A program made the position numbers and the translations under genes. The notes below the pieces were generated by a model. It was not told where the DNA came from and searched no databases. It was given only the letters and a program-made list of their open reading frames with translations. Positions 1 through 5,687 of a stretch of DNA of 5,687 nt are shown here, in pieces; positions within the stretch are counted from its first letter, which is position 1, and every line of letters starts with the position of its first letter. Source of the stretch: Actinobacteria bacterium UBA5176 (GTDB lineage: Bacteria > Actinomycetota > UBA4738); assembly GCA_002413305.1 (NCBI GenBank), contig DHWS01000152.1, forward strand, positions 44,501 to 50,187, read 5' to 3'.

Positions 1-584
1 AACAGCGAGTTGATGTGCTTCTCGACGGCGCGCTCGGTGAGGAACAGGGCCTTCGCGATGGCGGCGTTGTTCTTCCCCTGGGCCATCTGGTCGAGCACCT
101 CCCGCTCCCGCTCGGTGAGCTGGGCGAGCGGCGAATGGGCCAGCCGCTCCTTGCGGGAGACGAGACCTTCCACGACCTTCGGGTCCAGGACCGAACCGCC
201 CCGGCTGACCTCCCGGAGCGCCCGGACCAGCTCGTCGAGGTCGGCGACCCGCTCCTTCAGCAGGTACCCGAGCCCGGCCGCCCCGTCCTTCAGGAGCTCG
301 TACGCGTATTCGTCCTCCGCGTACTGGGAGAGGACGACGACGCCGATCTCGGGGTGCTCCATGCGGATCCGACGTGCGGCGTCGATCCCCTCGGTGGTGT
401 GGGTGGGCGGCATCCGGATATCGGTGAGAACGATGTCCGGCTTCATGTCCTCGACCGCGGCCAGCAGCGACTCCAGGTCGGTGACCGTGGCGACCAGGTC
501 GATATCCTCGACCTCCTCGAGCAGCGCCGCAGTCCCGGCCCGCACGAGGTAGTTGTCTTCGGCGAAGACCATGCGGAGCGGCAT
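1..584 (-). CDS. NarL/FixJ-family response regulator (partial, C-terminal end outside window)
   Basis: This is a DNA-binding response regulator, phosphorylated by a sensor kinase and acting on transcription. The visible 194 codons start at the only nearby ATG (584-582). The receiver domain spans about residues 4-125: acidic residues E9/D10, phosphoacceptor D55 in LTDIRMPP, switch residue S86 in VVVLS, and K110 in YLLKER. A linker leads to a LuxR/GerE-type helix-turn-helix from about residue 152, with the family signature LTEREREVLDQMAQG and a recognition helix ending AVEKHINSL. Only the last roughly 15-25 residues normally expected are missing, because the gene runs off the window edge. No Shine-Dalgarno sequence precedes the ATG; a TATACC box 9-14 bases upstream suggests a leaderless transcript. 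The gene is divergent from the cyclase-kinase operon, whose first product is a close paralogue, so the kinase at 1975-4152 is the likely partner (inference). The family assignment is secure; the target genes are unknown. Confidence 0.95.
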   Translation of the reverse strand, partial: MPLRMVFAEDNYLVRAGTAALLEEVEDIDLVATVTDLESLLAAVEDMKPDIVLTDIRMPPTHTTEGIDAARRIRMEHPEIGVVVLSQYAEDEYAYELLKDGAAGLGYLLKERVADLDELVRALREVSRGGSVLDPKVVEGLVSRKERLAHSPLAQLTEREREVLDQMAQGKNNAAIAKALFLTERAVEKHINSL

Positions 585-670
585 ACCCGGATGGTATACA
601 GGGTGGGCGCTCCCGGACAGCGGCCAGGCCGCTCGCGGGCGACGATCCGAACCGATGGGGGGTTCCCGAC
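585..670. promoter_or_regulatory. Divergent promoter region between the two paralogous regulators
   Basis: These 86 bases separate two head-to-head start codons. The palindrome GTATAC (594-599) gives a -10-like TATACC on the minus strand (598-593) and TATACA on the plus strand (595-600). The minus-strand box lies eight bases from the ATG at 584, so transcription could begin at or next to the start codon. A plus-strand transcript would have a leader of about 65 bases. An inverted repeat, ATACC (583-587) and GGTAT (593-597), overlaps both the box and the minus-strand start codon and could be an operator. No convincing -35 hexamer is visible for either direction. The assignment rests on base patterns only. 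Confidence 0.4.
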
Positions 671-1978
671 ATGAGCATCCGTGTCGTCCTGGGCGACGAC
701 AACGTCCTGGTCCGCGAAGGGGTCCGGGCGCTTCTGTCCGCCACGGACGACATCGACGTGGTCGGGGTGGCCGAGGACGCCCCATCCCTGCTGGCCGCAG
801 CCGGTGAGCATCTCCCGGACGTGGTGGTCACCGACATCAAGATGCCTCCGAACTTCCAGCTCGAAGGCATCGAGTGCGCCCACGAGATCCGTCGCCGCCA
901 TCCCGGGACGGGCGTGGTCGTCCTCTCAGCCCACGACGACGAGGCCTATGCCCTGGCCCTGCTCGGCGGGGGAGACAGCGGGCTGGCGTACCTGTTGAAG
1001 GACCGCCTGGGGCAGGGCGACGACCTGGAGCGCGCGATCCACGAGGTGGCCAAGGGCGGTTCGCTGATCGATCCCACCATCGCCGCCCGCCTGTCCGGTG
1101 ACCGCCAGCGCAGCGGCGAGGACCAGGAGATCCTCGACCTGATGGCGAAGGGCCTGGGCTACGCGGAGATGGCGGAGCAGCTCGGTACCACTCCGGAGGC
1201 GATCGACCGGCGGGTGACGGAGCTCTTCCAGCGCCTGGCGGCAGAGGCCGGGCGGGGGGCCAGCACCGCGGTCGACGAGCTGAAGCGGCTGCACGCGGCC
1301 GTCGTGGTGAGCGAGACGTCCGCCCGGACCCTCCGCTCGTTCGTCCCGTCGCAGTTCGCCGACCGACTGGCCTCGGGGGCCACCACCACCGACCTCCAGG
1401 AGGAACTCGAAGCCACGATCCTGTTCTCCGACATCCGCGGGTTCTCGACCCTGGCCGAACAGCTTCCCGCCCGCGAGGTCGCCACGATGCTGGCCAGGCA
1501 CCTGTCGGCGATGGCCGAAGTCGTCCTTGACCACGGGGGGACCATCGACAAGTTCGCCGGCGACGGCGTCATGGCCATCTTCGGCGCGCCGGAGCCCATG
1601 CCCGACCACGCCGAACGTGCCATGCGGTGCGCGCTGGCCATGCAGGCCCGTCAGCAGGAGCTGAACTGGGAGACGTGGACCGAACAGCTCCCCCAGCTCG
1701 GCATCGGGATCGGGGTGAACACCGGCACAGTGATCGCCGGGACGATCGGAGGCGCCGGACGCCTCGAGTACACCGTCCTGGGTGATGCCGTGAACCTCGC
1801 CCAGCGCCTCCAGTCGCTCGCCGAGGCCGGCGAAGTCCTCGCCACCGCCGCCACTGCCTCGGCCGCTCCCCGCATCCCCACGGAGGCCGTCGGCCCCCGC
1901 GAGGTCAAGGGCCGCAAGGAGCCGGTGGAGACGTTCCGCGTCTTGCCTCCCGGCCCCCCCGCGGACCAGATCGGGTGA
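671..1978 (+). CDS. Response regulator fused to class III adenylate cyclase (REC - LuxR-like HTH - cyclase)
   Basis: A cytoplasmic protein of 435 residues, predicted to make cAMP from ATP under control of a phosphorylated receiver domain. Residues 1-125 form a NarL-type receiver with D9/D10, phosphoacceptor D55, S86 and K110. Residues about 150-190 form a helix-turn-helix resembling GerE but lacking the usual LTERE start. A linker (about 190-244) contains a probable signalling helix ending LRSFVPSQFADRL. The cyclase domain spans about 245-425 with every catalytic residue present: metal-binding D254 (LFSDIRGFS) and D298 (FAGDGVMAIFG), adenine-selecting K294 and T368 (EYTVLGD), and transition-state N375 and R379 (VNLAQRL). 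The Lys/Thr pair points to ATP and to class IIIb, some of whose members respond to bicarbonate (family knowledge). The ATG is preceded by a G-rich stretch (656-662), a weak ribosome binding site. The stop overlaps the kinase GTG. The receiver is paralogous to the divergent regulator. Guanylate cyclase activity is unlikely. Confidence 0.95.
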   Translation: MSIRVVLGDDNVLVREGVRALLSATDDIDVVGVAEDAPSLLAAAGEHLPDVVVTDIKMPPNFQLEGIECAHEIRRRHPGTGVVVLSAHDDEAYALALLGGGDSGLAYLLKDRLGQGDDLERAIHEVAKGGSLIDPTIAARLSGDRQRSGEDQEILDLMAKGLGYAEMAEQLGTTPEAIDRRVTELFQRLAAEAGRGASTAVDELKRLHAAVVVSETSARTLRSFVPSQFADRLASGATTTDLQEELEATILFSDIRGFSTLAEQLPAREVATMLARHLSAMAEVVLDHGGTIDKFAGDGVMAIFGAPEPMPDHAERAMRCALAMQARQQELNWETWTEQLPQLGIGIGVNTGTVIAGTIGGAGRLEYTVLGDAVNLAQRLQSLAEAGEVLATAATASAAPRIPTEAVGPREVKGRKEPVETFRVLPPGPPADQIG

Positions 1979-4152
1979 GGGCACCCACCGTGGAGAGCCG
2001 CGTCGGGGTCGATGGACTCGGCGTCGAGCCCGGCCCCAGCCGGTTGCGGAACCTGGCCTGGCCCCTCGGCGCCCTCGCGCTCCTCATCTCCGCGGCCACG
2101 GCGACCCTGGTCGTCCTGAACCGGTCGGCGATCCACTCGTTCGACCAGGCCAACCCGGTGGAGGTGGTCCTCCCGATCGGCTACGCCATCATCGGGACCC
2201 TCCTCGCGTCACGCCGGTCCCGAAACCCGCTCGGCTGGATCTTGTTGGGCATCGCCATCTTCACCGGGTGGCCCGGGGTCGCCACGCAGTACGCGTTCCG
2301 AAGCTCGCACTTCCATCACCTGCCCTTCGTGGACTGGATCGCGTGGACCCACGACTGGACGATCTGGCTGGTCTTCCCACCGGGCCTGGCCACGTTCTTC
2401 TTCCTGCTGTTCCCCGAGGGCCGGCTCCAGTCGCGGCGGTGGCGGTGGGTGGCGGGGGTCGCTGCCGCCCTGGTCGGCATCGGTGTCGTGCTCATGATGC
2501 TCCAGGACCACATCGAGCTGACCGGCTCGCCGATCATCCCCAACCCGCTCGGAGGCGTCTCGGCGATCGACTTCAACACCGGAGCGGCCGGCATCATCTG
2601 GATCTTCGCGATCGGGGTGCTCCTCGTGGCCATGGCGGGCATCATCCTGCGTACCCGGCGGGCCACCGGGGAGCTGCGCCAGCAGCTCCGGTGGCTGGCC
2701 TACGGGACGGTCGCCCTCGCGGCCGGGCTAGTGGTCCTGATCGTGGCCAGTTCCATCGACCCGAAGATCTCCAACGGCTGGTGGGACCTGGTCCTCATCC
2801 TGGGCTTCGGGGTGGCCATCCCGGTGAGCTGCGGGATCGCCATCCTTAAGCACGGCCTGTACGAGCTCGACGTCGTGGTGAGCAAGACCGTGGTCTACGG
2901 CGTGCTGGCTGCGTTCTTCACCGCGGTCTACGTGGCGGTCGTGGTCGGGATCGGGACGGCGATCGGTTCGACGCGAAATCCCTTCCTGACGCTCGCGGCC
3001 GCGGCGGTGATCGCGCTCGCGTTCAACCCCGTCCGGGAGCGCGCCCGGCGCTTCGCCAACCGCCTCGTCTACGGCAAACGCGCCACGCCGTACGAGGTGC
3101 TCTCGGAGTTCGCCGACCGGGTGGCCGGCACCTACTCACTGGAGGACGTCTTGCCCAGGATGGCCAGGATCCTCGGGGAGGGAACGGGGGCGCGGCAGGC
3201 CCAGGTGTGGCTCCGCCTGGGCGACGAACTCCGGCCCGCCGCGGCCTGGGGCGAACCCGCGAGCACGGCCTTGGCCCTGCCCGCACGGGACGGCGAGCTG
3301 CCTCCGATCGCCGGGGCCTCCTACGTCGTCGCGGTCCGGCATCGAGGTGAGTTGTTCGGGGCACTCGCGGTGACGAAGCCACAGAACGAACCGGTCACGG
3401 CGGCGGAGTCCAAGCTCGTGGACGACCTGGCCGCCCAGGCCGGCCTGGTCCTGCGCAACGTCCGGCTCACGGAGGAGCTTCGGGCCAACCTGGAGGAGTT
3501 GCGGGCCTCCCGCCAGCGCATCGTCTCGGCGCAAGACGCCGAGCGGCGGCGACTGGAGCGCAACATTCACGATGGGGCCCAGCAGCAGCTGGTGGCCCTG
3601 GCCGTCAAGCTTCGCCTGGCGGACAACCTCGTCGGGCGGGACGAAGCGCGGGCCCACGCCATGCTCGGCCAGCTCCAGGCGGAGGCCCAGGACGCGCTGG
3701 AGACCCTCCGGGACCTGGCCCGCGGCATCTACCCGCCGCTGCTCGCCGATCGCGGGTTGGTAGCGGCGTTGCAGGCCCAGGCGCGCAAGAGTCCGGTCCC
3801 GGTCACCGTCGAGGCAGATGGCGTCGCCCGGTACTCGCAGGACCAGGAGGCCGCCGTGTACTTCTGCACGCTGGAGGCGCTGCAGAACGTGGCCAAGTAC
3901 GCTGGGGCCACCGCGGTCGCCGTGCGGCTGCGCGAAGAGGACGGCCACCTCACGTTCGAGGTCGCCGACGACGGCGTGGGATTCGATCCGGCGTCGAAAG
4001 GCTACGGGACGGGACTCCAGGGGATGGCCGACCGGCTGGCAGCCCTGGCCGGCGAGCTCCGGGTGACCTCCTCCCCCGGCGCCGGCACGATCGTGGCCGG
4101 TGGTGTTCCCGTCGAAGTCGCCGATCCCGTCCCCGCCGTGGCCGGACGTTGA
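1975..4152 (+). CDS. Membrane sensor histidine kinase, HisKA_3 type, with GAF-like domain
   Basis: A 725-residue kinase that should autophosphorylate on histidine and pass phosphate to NarL-type receivers. Residues about 27-350 hold roughly nine hydrophobic segments (near 27-48, 64-79, 85-98, 125-147, 158-176, 204-224, 240-258, 270-290, 304-350) with short loops, including LFPEGRLQSRRWR and LYELDVVVSKTVVYG, which I associate with a common actinobacterial membrane sensor whose ligand I do not know. A GAF-like domain spans about 372-495, followed by a coiled coil (about 496-530). The HisKA_3 phosphoacceptor is H532 in ERNIHDGAQQQL. The HATPase domain has N638 in the N-box (EALQNVAKYAGA), the G1 box DDGVGFD (665-671) and the G2 box GYGTGLQG (676-683). 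The GTG at 1975 overlaps the preceding stop as GTGA, implying translational coupling. A GTG at 1990 has the better ribosome binding site (GAGGG, 1977-1981, eight bases upstream), so the true start may be 15 bases later. Likely partners are the two adjacent receivers. Confidence 0.95.
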   Translation: MRAPTVESRVGVDGLGVEPGPSRLRNLAWPLGALALLISAATATLVVLNRSAIHSFDQANPVEVVLPIGYAIIGTLLASRRSRNPLGWILLGIAIFTGWPGVATQYAFRSSHFHHLPFVDWIAWTHDWTIWLVFPPGLATFFFLLFPEGRLQSRRWRWVAGVAAALVGIGVVLMMLQDHIELTGSPIIPNPLGGVSAIDFNTGAAGIIWIFAIGVLLVAMAGIILRTRRATGELRQQLRWLAYGTVALAAGLVVLIVASSIDPKISNGWWDLVLILGFGVAIPVSCGIAILKHGLYELDVVVSKTVVYGVLAAFFTAVYVAVVVGIGTAIGSTRNPFLTLAAAAVIALAFNPVRERARRFANRLVYGKRATPYEVLSEFADRVAGTYSLEDVLPRMARILGEGTGARQAQVWLRLGDELRPAAAWGEPASTALALPARDGELPPIAGASYVVAVRHRGELFGALAVTKPQNEPVTAAESKLVDDLAAQAGLVLRNVRLTEELRANLEELRASRQRIVSAQDAERRRLERNIHDGAQQQLVALAVKLRLADNLVGRDEARAHAMLGQLQAEAQDALETLRDLARGIYPPLLADRGLVAALQAQARKSPVPVTVEADGVARYSQDQEAAVYFCTLEALQNVAKYAGATAVAVRLREEDGHLTFEVADDGVGFDPASKGYGTGLQGMADRLAALAGELRVTSSPGAGTIVAGGVPVEVADPVPAVAGR

Positions 4153-4532
4153 GCGCCTCCCCGTGCGACGGGGCCCCTTCGCCCTGGAAGCCGAACCACG
4201 GACCCGGCCAGGTCGGCGGTCAGCTTGCGGACCGTGAACGCGCCGCTCGGATCCTTGGTCGTCCGCTGGCCCTTGAAGATCCTCGTGCCGTTGTCGGCCA
4301 GGAGGACGCTCCACACTTGGCCGGCCACGTTCTGGTCGACCTGGAACTCGATCTCCAGCTGGCCGTTGTCCGGCTTCGCCGTCAGCGTCGAGGTGCTGGA
4401 CGCCGTGCAGGTGCCCGCCACCATGGTGCCGCTGCCCTTCGCGAACGCGGGTGCCGCACCGAACATCGGCACCCCTCCGAGCACGGCGGCCGCCACGAGG
4501 CCCACCATCCCGAGCTTGAACCCCTTTCCCAT
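4002..4532 (-). CDS. Small secreted protein of unknown function; 3' end abnormal
   Basis: A predicted exported protein. The ATG (4532-4530) follows AGGAGG (4544-4539) with a six-base spacer, the strongest ribosome binding site in the window. Residues 1-31 are a signal peptide: K3 and K6, a hydrophobic core from about 7 to 25, and cleavage after AFA (residue 31). The mature part, about 32-110, looks like a small beta-rich domain: one cysteine (C42 in AGTCTASS), then IEFQVDQNVAGQVWSVLL, and RTTKDPSGAFTVRKL. I recall similar small actinobacterial secreted proteins ending in a second cysteine soon after this point; here none follows. After DLAG (107-110) the frame becomes arginine- and proline-rich and stays open to a TAG at 4004-4002, 151 bases inside the convergent kinase gene. 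The last 66 residues are therefore probably not genuine; truncation, a frameshift near 4205-4215 or a sequence error would explain this. Residues 1-110 are well supported; function is unknown. Confidence 0.6.
   Translation of the reverse strand: MGKGFKLGMVGLVAAAVLGGVPMFGAAPAFAKGSGTMVAGTCTASSTSTLTAKPDNGQLEIEFQVDQNVAGQVWSVLLADNGTRIFKGQRTTKDPSGAFTVRKLTADLAGSVVRLPGRRGPVARGGAQRPATAGTGSATSTGTPPATIVPAPGEEVTRSSPARAASRSAIPWSPVP
4159..4173 (+). terminator. Hairpin just after the kinase stop, possible terminator
   Basis: CCCCGT (4159-4164) and ACGGGG (4168-4173) form a perfect six-pair stem with a GCG loop, starting seven bases after the kinase stop codon. No T-run follows on either strand, so it is not a textbook intrinsic terminator, though actinobacterial terminators often lack one. 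It sits between two convergent genes and could act in both directions. It also lies inside the open antisense tail of the secreted-protein reading frame, which argues that the tail is not the natural end of that gene. Confidence 0.35.
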
Positions 4533-4688
4533 TTCCCTCCTCCTTCCGGGAACCGTCCGAACGGGGTCGAAGCTAGCGACCACCGGGTCACGGCCCGGTT
4601 CGCCCAGGGGCAACCGCGACTCAAGAATGGGTAAAGCCGGTCGCTTGAAGCGTCCGGGCCGGCGTGACGTCCGTAGTACGTACCGACG
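4533..4688. promoter_or_regulatory. Divergent regulatory region between secreted protein and OmpR-type regulator
   Basis: These 156 bases separate divergent start codons. I see three dyads: ACCGGG (4582-4587) with CCCGGT (4594-4599), an 18-base element; CGCTTGAAGCG (4642-4652); and GTACGTAC (4676-4683). Minus-strand TAGCTT (4575-4570) could be a -10 box, giving the secreted-protein mRNA a leader of about 30 bases that includes its strong ribosome binding site. No Shine-Dalgarno sequence precedes the regulator ATG at 4689, but TACGTA (4677-4682) ends six bases before it, the distance expected for a leaderless transcript. The -35 elements are unclear. Any of the dyads could be an operator; dyads this short also arise by chance in GC-rich DNA. 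Confidence 0.35.
4539..4544 (-). promoter_or_regulatory. Strong ribosome binding site of the secreted-protein gene
   Basis: Read on the minus strand this is AGGAGG, six bases before the ATG at 4532 and within a longer purine run (GGAAGGAGGAGGGAA). It fixes the start codon of the secreted protein, excludes the upstream extension of that frame towards 5417, and suggests high translation. The regulator genes in this window lack such a site. Confidence 0.85.
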
Positions 4689-5399
4689 ATGACTCGGCGC
4701 AGGATCCTCCTGATCGAAGACGAGAGCTCGATCTCCGAGCCACTGGCCGCCGCGCTGGAGCGGGAGGGCTTCGCGCCGGTGGTCGCCTCCTCGACGGCCG
4801 CGGGCATGGAGGCGTTCCGAACGAAGTCCCCCGACCTGGTGCTGCTCGACGTCATGCTGCCCGACGGCGACGGGCGCGAAGTCCTCCGGCAGATCCGGGC
4901 GGCGTCGCGCGTGCCGGTCATCATGCTCACCGCCCGGGGGGACGAGATGGACCGAGTGATCGGACTGGAGCTGGGCGCCGACGACCATGTGGCCAAACCC
5001 TTCAGCGCGGCCGAGCTCCTGGCCCGCATCCGGGCCGTGCTCCGGCGGACGGCCGCGCCGGCCCCTTCCTCGTCCTCCGTGCTGCGGGTCGCCGAGGTGG
5101 AGATGAACCTGGACACGCGGACCGTGACCAAGGCCGGCGAGCCGGTCCAGCTGGCCCTGAAGGAGTTCGAGCTGCTCCGGATGCTGATGGAGGAAGCCGG
5201 CCGGGTGGTTCGGCGCGTCGATCTGATGGACGAGGTGTGGGATCCGAACTGGTTCGGCCCGACGAAGACGCTCGACGTCCATGTCAGCTCGCTCCGCAAG
5301 AAGCTGGACGACGATCCGGCGAACCCTTCGTACATCCACACCGTACGCGGCGTCGGCTTCCGGTTCGCCTCCCCGGACGAACCCAGCCCCGCGGGCTGA
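4689..5399 (+). CDS. OmpR/PhoB-family response regulator
   Basis: A complete 236-residue transcriptional regulator of normal family length. The receiver domain (about 4-120) has D11 and neighbouring E10/E12, phosphoacceptor D54 in LLDVMLPDGDG, T81 in VIMLTARG, and K103 in KPFSAAELLARIRAVLRR. A serine- and alanine-rich linker (about 121-132) leads to the winged helix (about 133-230), with the LKEFELLRML helix, the recognition region TLDVHVSSLRKKLDDDP and the closing wing VRGVGFRF. HVAKPF replaces the commoner YVTKPF, a mild change. The ATG is chosen because the first strand (RRILLIEDE) begins directly after it; there is no Shine-Dalgarno sequence, so a leaderless mRNA is likely. A sensor kinase gene starts four bases after the stop, so the two form an operon. 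The divergent secreted-protein gene is a possible target. I cannot assign a named orthologue such as RegX3 or MtrA from sequence alone. Confidence 0.97.
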   Translation: MTRRRILLIEDESSISEPLAAALEREGFAPVVASSTAAGMEAFRTKSPDLVLLDVMLPDGDGREVLRQIRAASRVPVIMLTARGDEMDRVIGLELGADDHVAKPFSAAELLARIRAVLRRTAAPAPSSSSVLRVAEVEMNLDTRTVTKAGEPVQLALKEFELLRMLMEEAGRVVRRVDLMDEVWDPNWFGPTKTLDVHVSSLRKKLDDDPANPSYIHTVRGVGFRFASPDEPSPAG

Positions 5400-5403
5400 A
5401 GAG

Positions 5404-5687
5404 GTGCGCCCAGCCACACTTCGAACCCGCCTACTCCTGGCGGCCGTCTACCTGCTCACCGTGGTCGTGGTGGCGCTGGAGGTTCCACTGGCCGTCAACC
5501 TGTCCCGGCGAGCGACGCGTGAGTTCGAAGCGGCACTCCAGAACGACGCCGTGCTGACCGCGGCCCGGATCAACGACGACGTCCCGCTGGTGGGACCCGA
5601 CCCGCCGTCCGCGGCGGCGCCGGTGACCGTCATCAGGGAGTTCCTCGACCGCGCCGCCCGGACCATCCCCGGCACCCGGTTCGTGGT
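5404..5687 (+). CDS. Sensor histidine kinase, N-terminal part only (runs off the window)
   Basis: The first 94 codons of a membrane protein, open to the window edge. Starting at GTG 5404, a short basic N-terminus (RPATLRTR) is followed by a membrane helix at about residues 9-31 (LLLAAVYLLTVVVVALEVPL) and then a predicted extracellular segment beginning SRRATREFEAALQNDAVLTAARI. This layout and wording match the start of many actinobacterial HAMP-containing histidine kinases of the OmpR-partner class. The HAMP, HisKA and HATPase domains would lie beyond the window and are not seen. The GTG is four bases after the regulator stop and directly behind GAAGAG, which is too close for an ideal ribosome binding site, so expression probably depends on translational coupling. 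It is the predicted cognate kinase of the preceding regulator. The family call rests on context and on the N-terminal pattern. Confidence 0.85.
   Translation, partial: MRPATLRTRLLLAAVYLLTVVVVALEVPLAVNLSRRATREFEAALQNDAVLTAARINDDVPLVGPDPPSAAAPVTVIREFLDRAARTIPGTRFV

Noticed and set aside
584..600. NarL-type 7-2-7 heptamer site
   Set aside because: The inverted repeat has five-base arms five bases apart; it does not fit the two-heptamer spacing, so I keep it only as an unassigned dyad.
15..674. Plus-strand frame opposite the NarL-type regulator
   Set aside because: Shadow frame; the minus strand encodes a full receiver and helix-turn-helix.
671..1978. Guanylate cyclase or inactive cyclase
   Set aside because: Lys294 and Thr368 are the adenine-selecting type, and both metal-binding aspartates, the asparagine and the arginine of the active site are present.
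926..1984. Open minus-strand frame of 352 codons opposite the cyclase gene
   Set aside because: It is a mirror of a strongly coding GC-rich gene: arginine-, glycine- and histidine-rich, with no recognisable domain, while the plus strand has all cyclase motifs.
3136..4314. Open minus-strand frame of 392 codons opposite the sensor kinase
   Set aside because: Low-complexity composition and no motifs, and it lies opposite the HisKA_3 and HATPase domains. It results from high GC at third positions.
4382..5417. Minus-strand frames opposite the OmpR-type regulator, including an extension of the secreted-protein frame up to 5417
   Set aside because: The secreted protein has its own strong ribosome binding site and signal peptide starting at 4532; the upstream extension is antisense to a complete response regulator.
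4664..5557. Plus-strand frame of 297 codons overlapping the OmpR-type regulator and the kinase start
   Set aside because: Out of frame with both genes, almost entirely arginine, glycine, proline and alanine, with no domain.
1..5687. Mobile element, CRISPR array, tRNA or rRNA gene, phage or defence system
   Set aside because: No transposase or integrase motifs, no regularly spaced repeats, no cloverleaf or rRNA sequence, and no abrupt change in base composition.

Overview
This GC-rich window looks actinobacterial. The signs are the codon use, GTG starts, short or absent leaders, and the sequence types of the kinases and of the small secreted protein. I cannot name a genus. The whole window is signal transduction: five two-component proteins, two of them cut by the window edges, plus one small exported protein. 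I see no mobile element, RNA gene or CRISPR array.

Left module (1-4152). A NarL/FixJ-type response regulator on the minus strand (3' end outside the window) stands head-to-head with a plus-strand gene whose product starts as a close copy of it. That product then continues through a shortened LuxR-type helix-turn-helix into a complete class III nucleotidyl cyclase domain. The two receiver regions align without gaps over 135 residues with about half the positions identical (my hand count). The cyclase gene overlaps by four bases (GTGA) a 725-residue membrane sensor kinase with about nine predicted membrane segments, a GAF-like domain, a HisKA_3 phosphoacceptor helix and an HATPase domain. The simplest reading is one kinase driving two outputs, transcription through the classical regulator and cAMP synthesis through the cyclase fusion. 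That is inference; the sequence shows only the architecture and the linkage.

Right module (4002-5687). A short minus-strand gene encodes an exported protein of about 80 conserved mature residues. Its 5' end is convincing (very strong ribosome binding site, signal peptide), but its 3' end has no stop codon before it runs antisense into the kinase gene. Divergent from it is an OmpR/PhoB-type response regulator, followed four bases later by the start of a classical membrane histidine kinase that runs off the window. This second pair is an ordinary two-component operon, and the divergent secreted-protein gene may be one of its targets.

The gaps without genes are short: 585-670 (divergent promoter region with a GTATAC palindrome), about 4153-4213 (hairpin between convergent genes) and 4533-4688 (divergent promoter region with several dyads).
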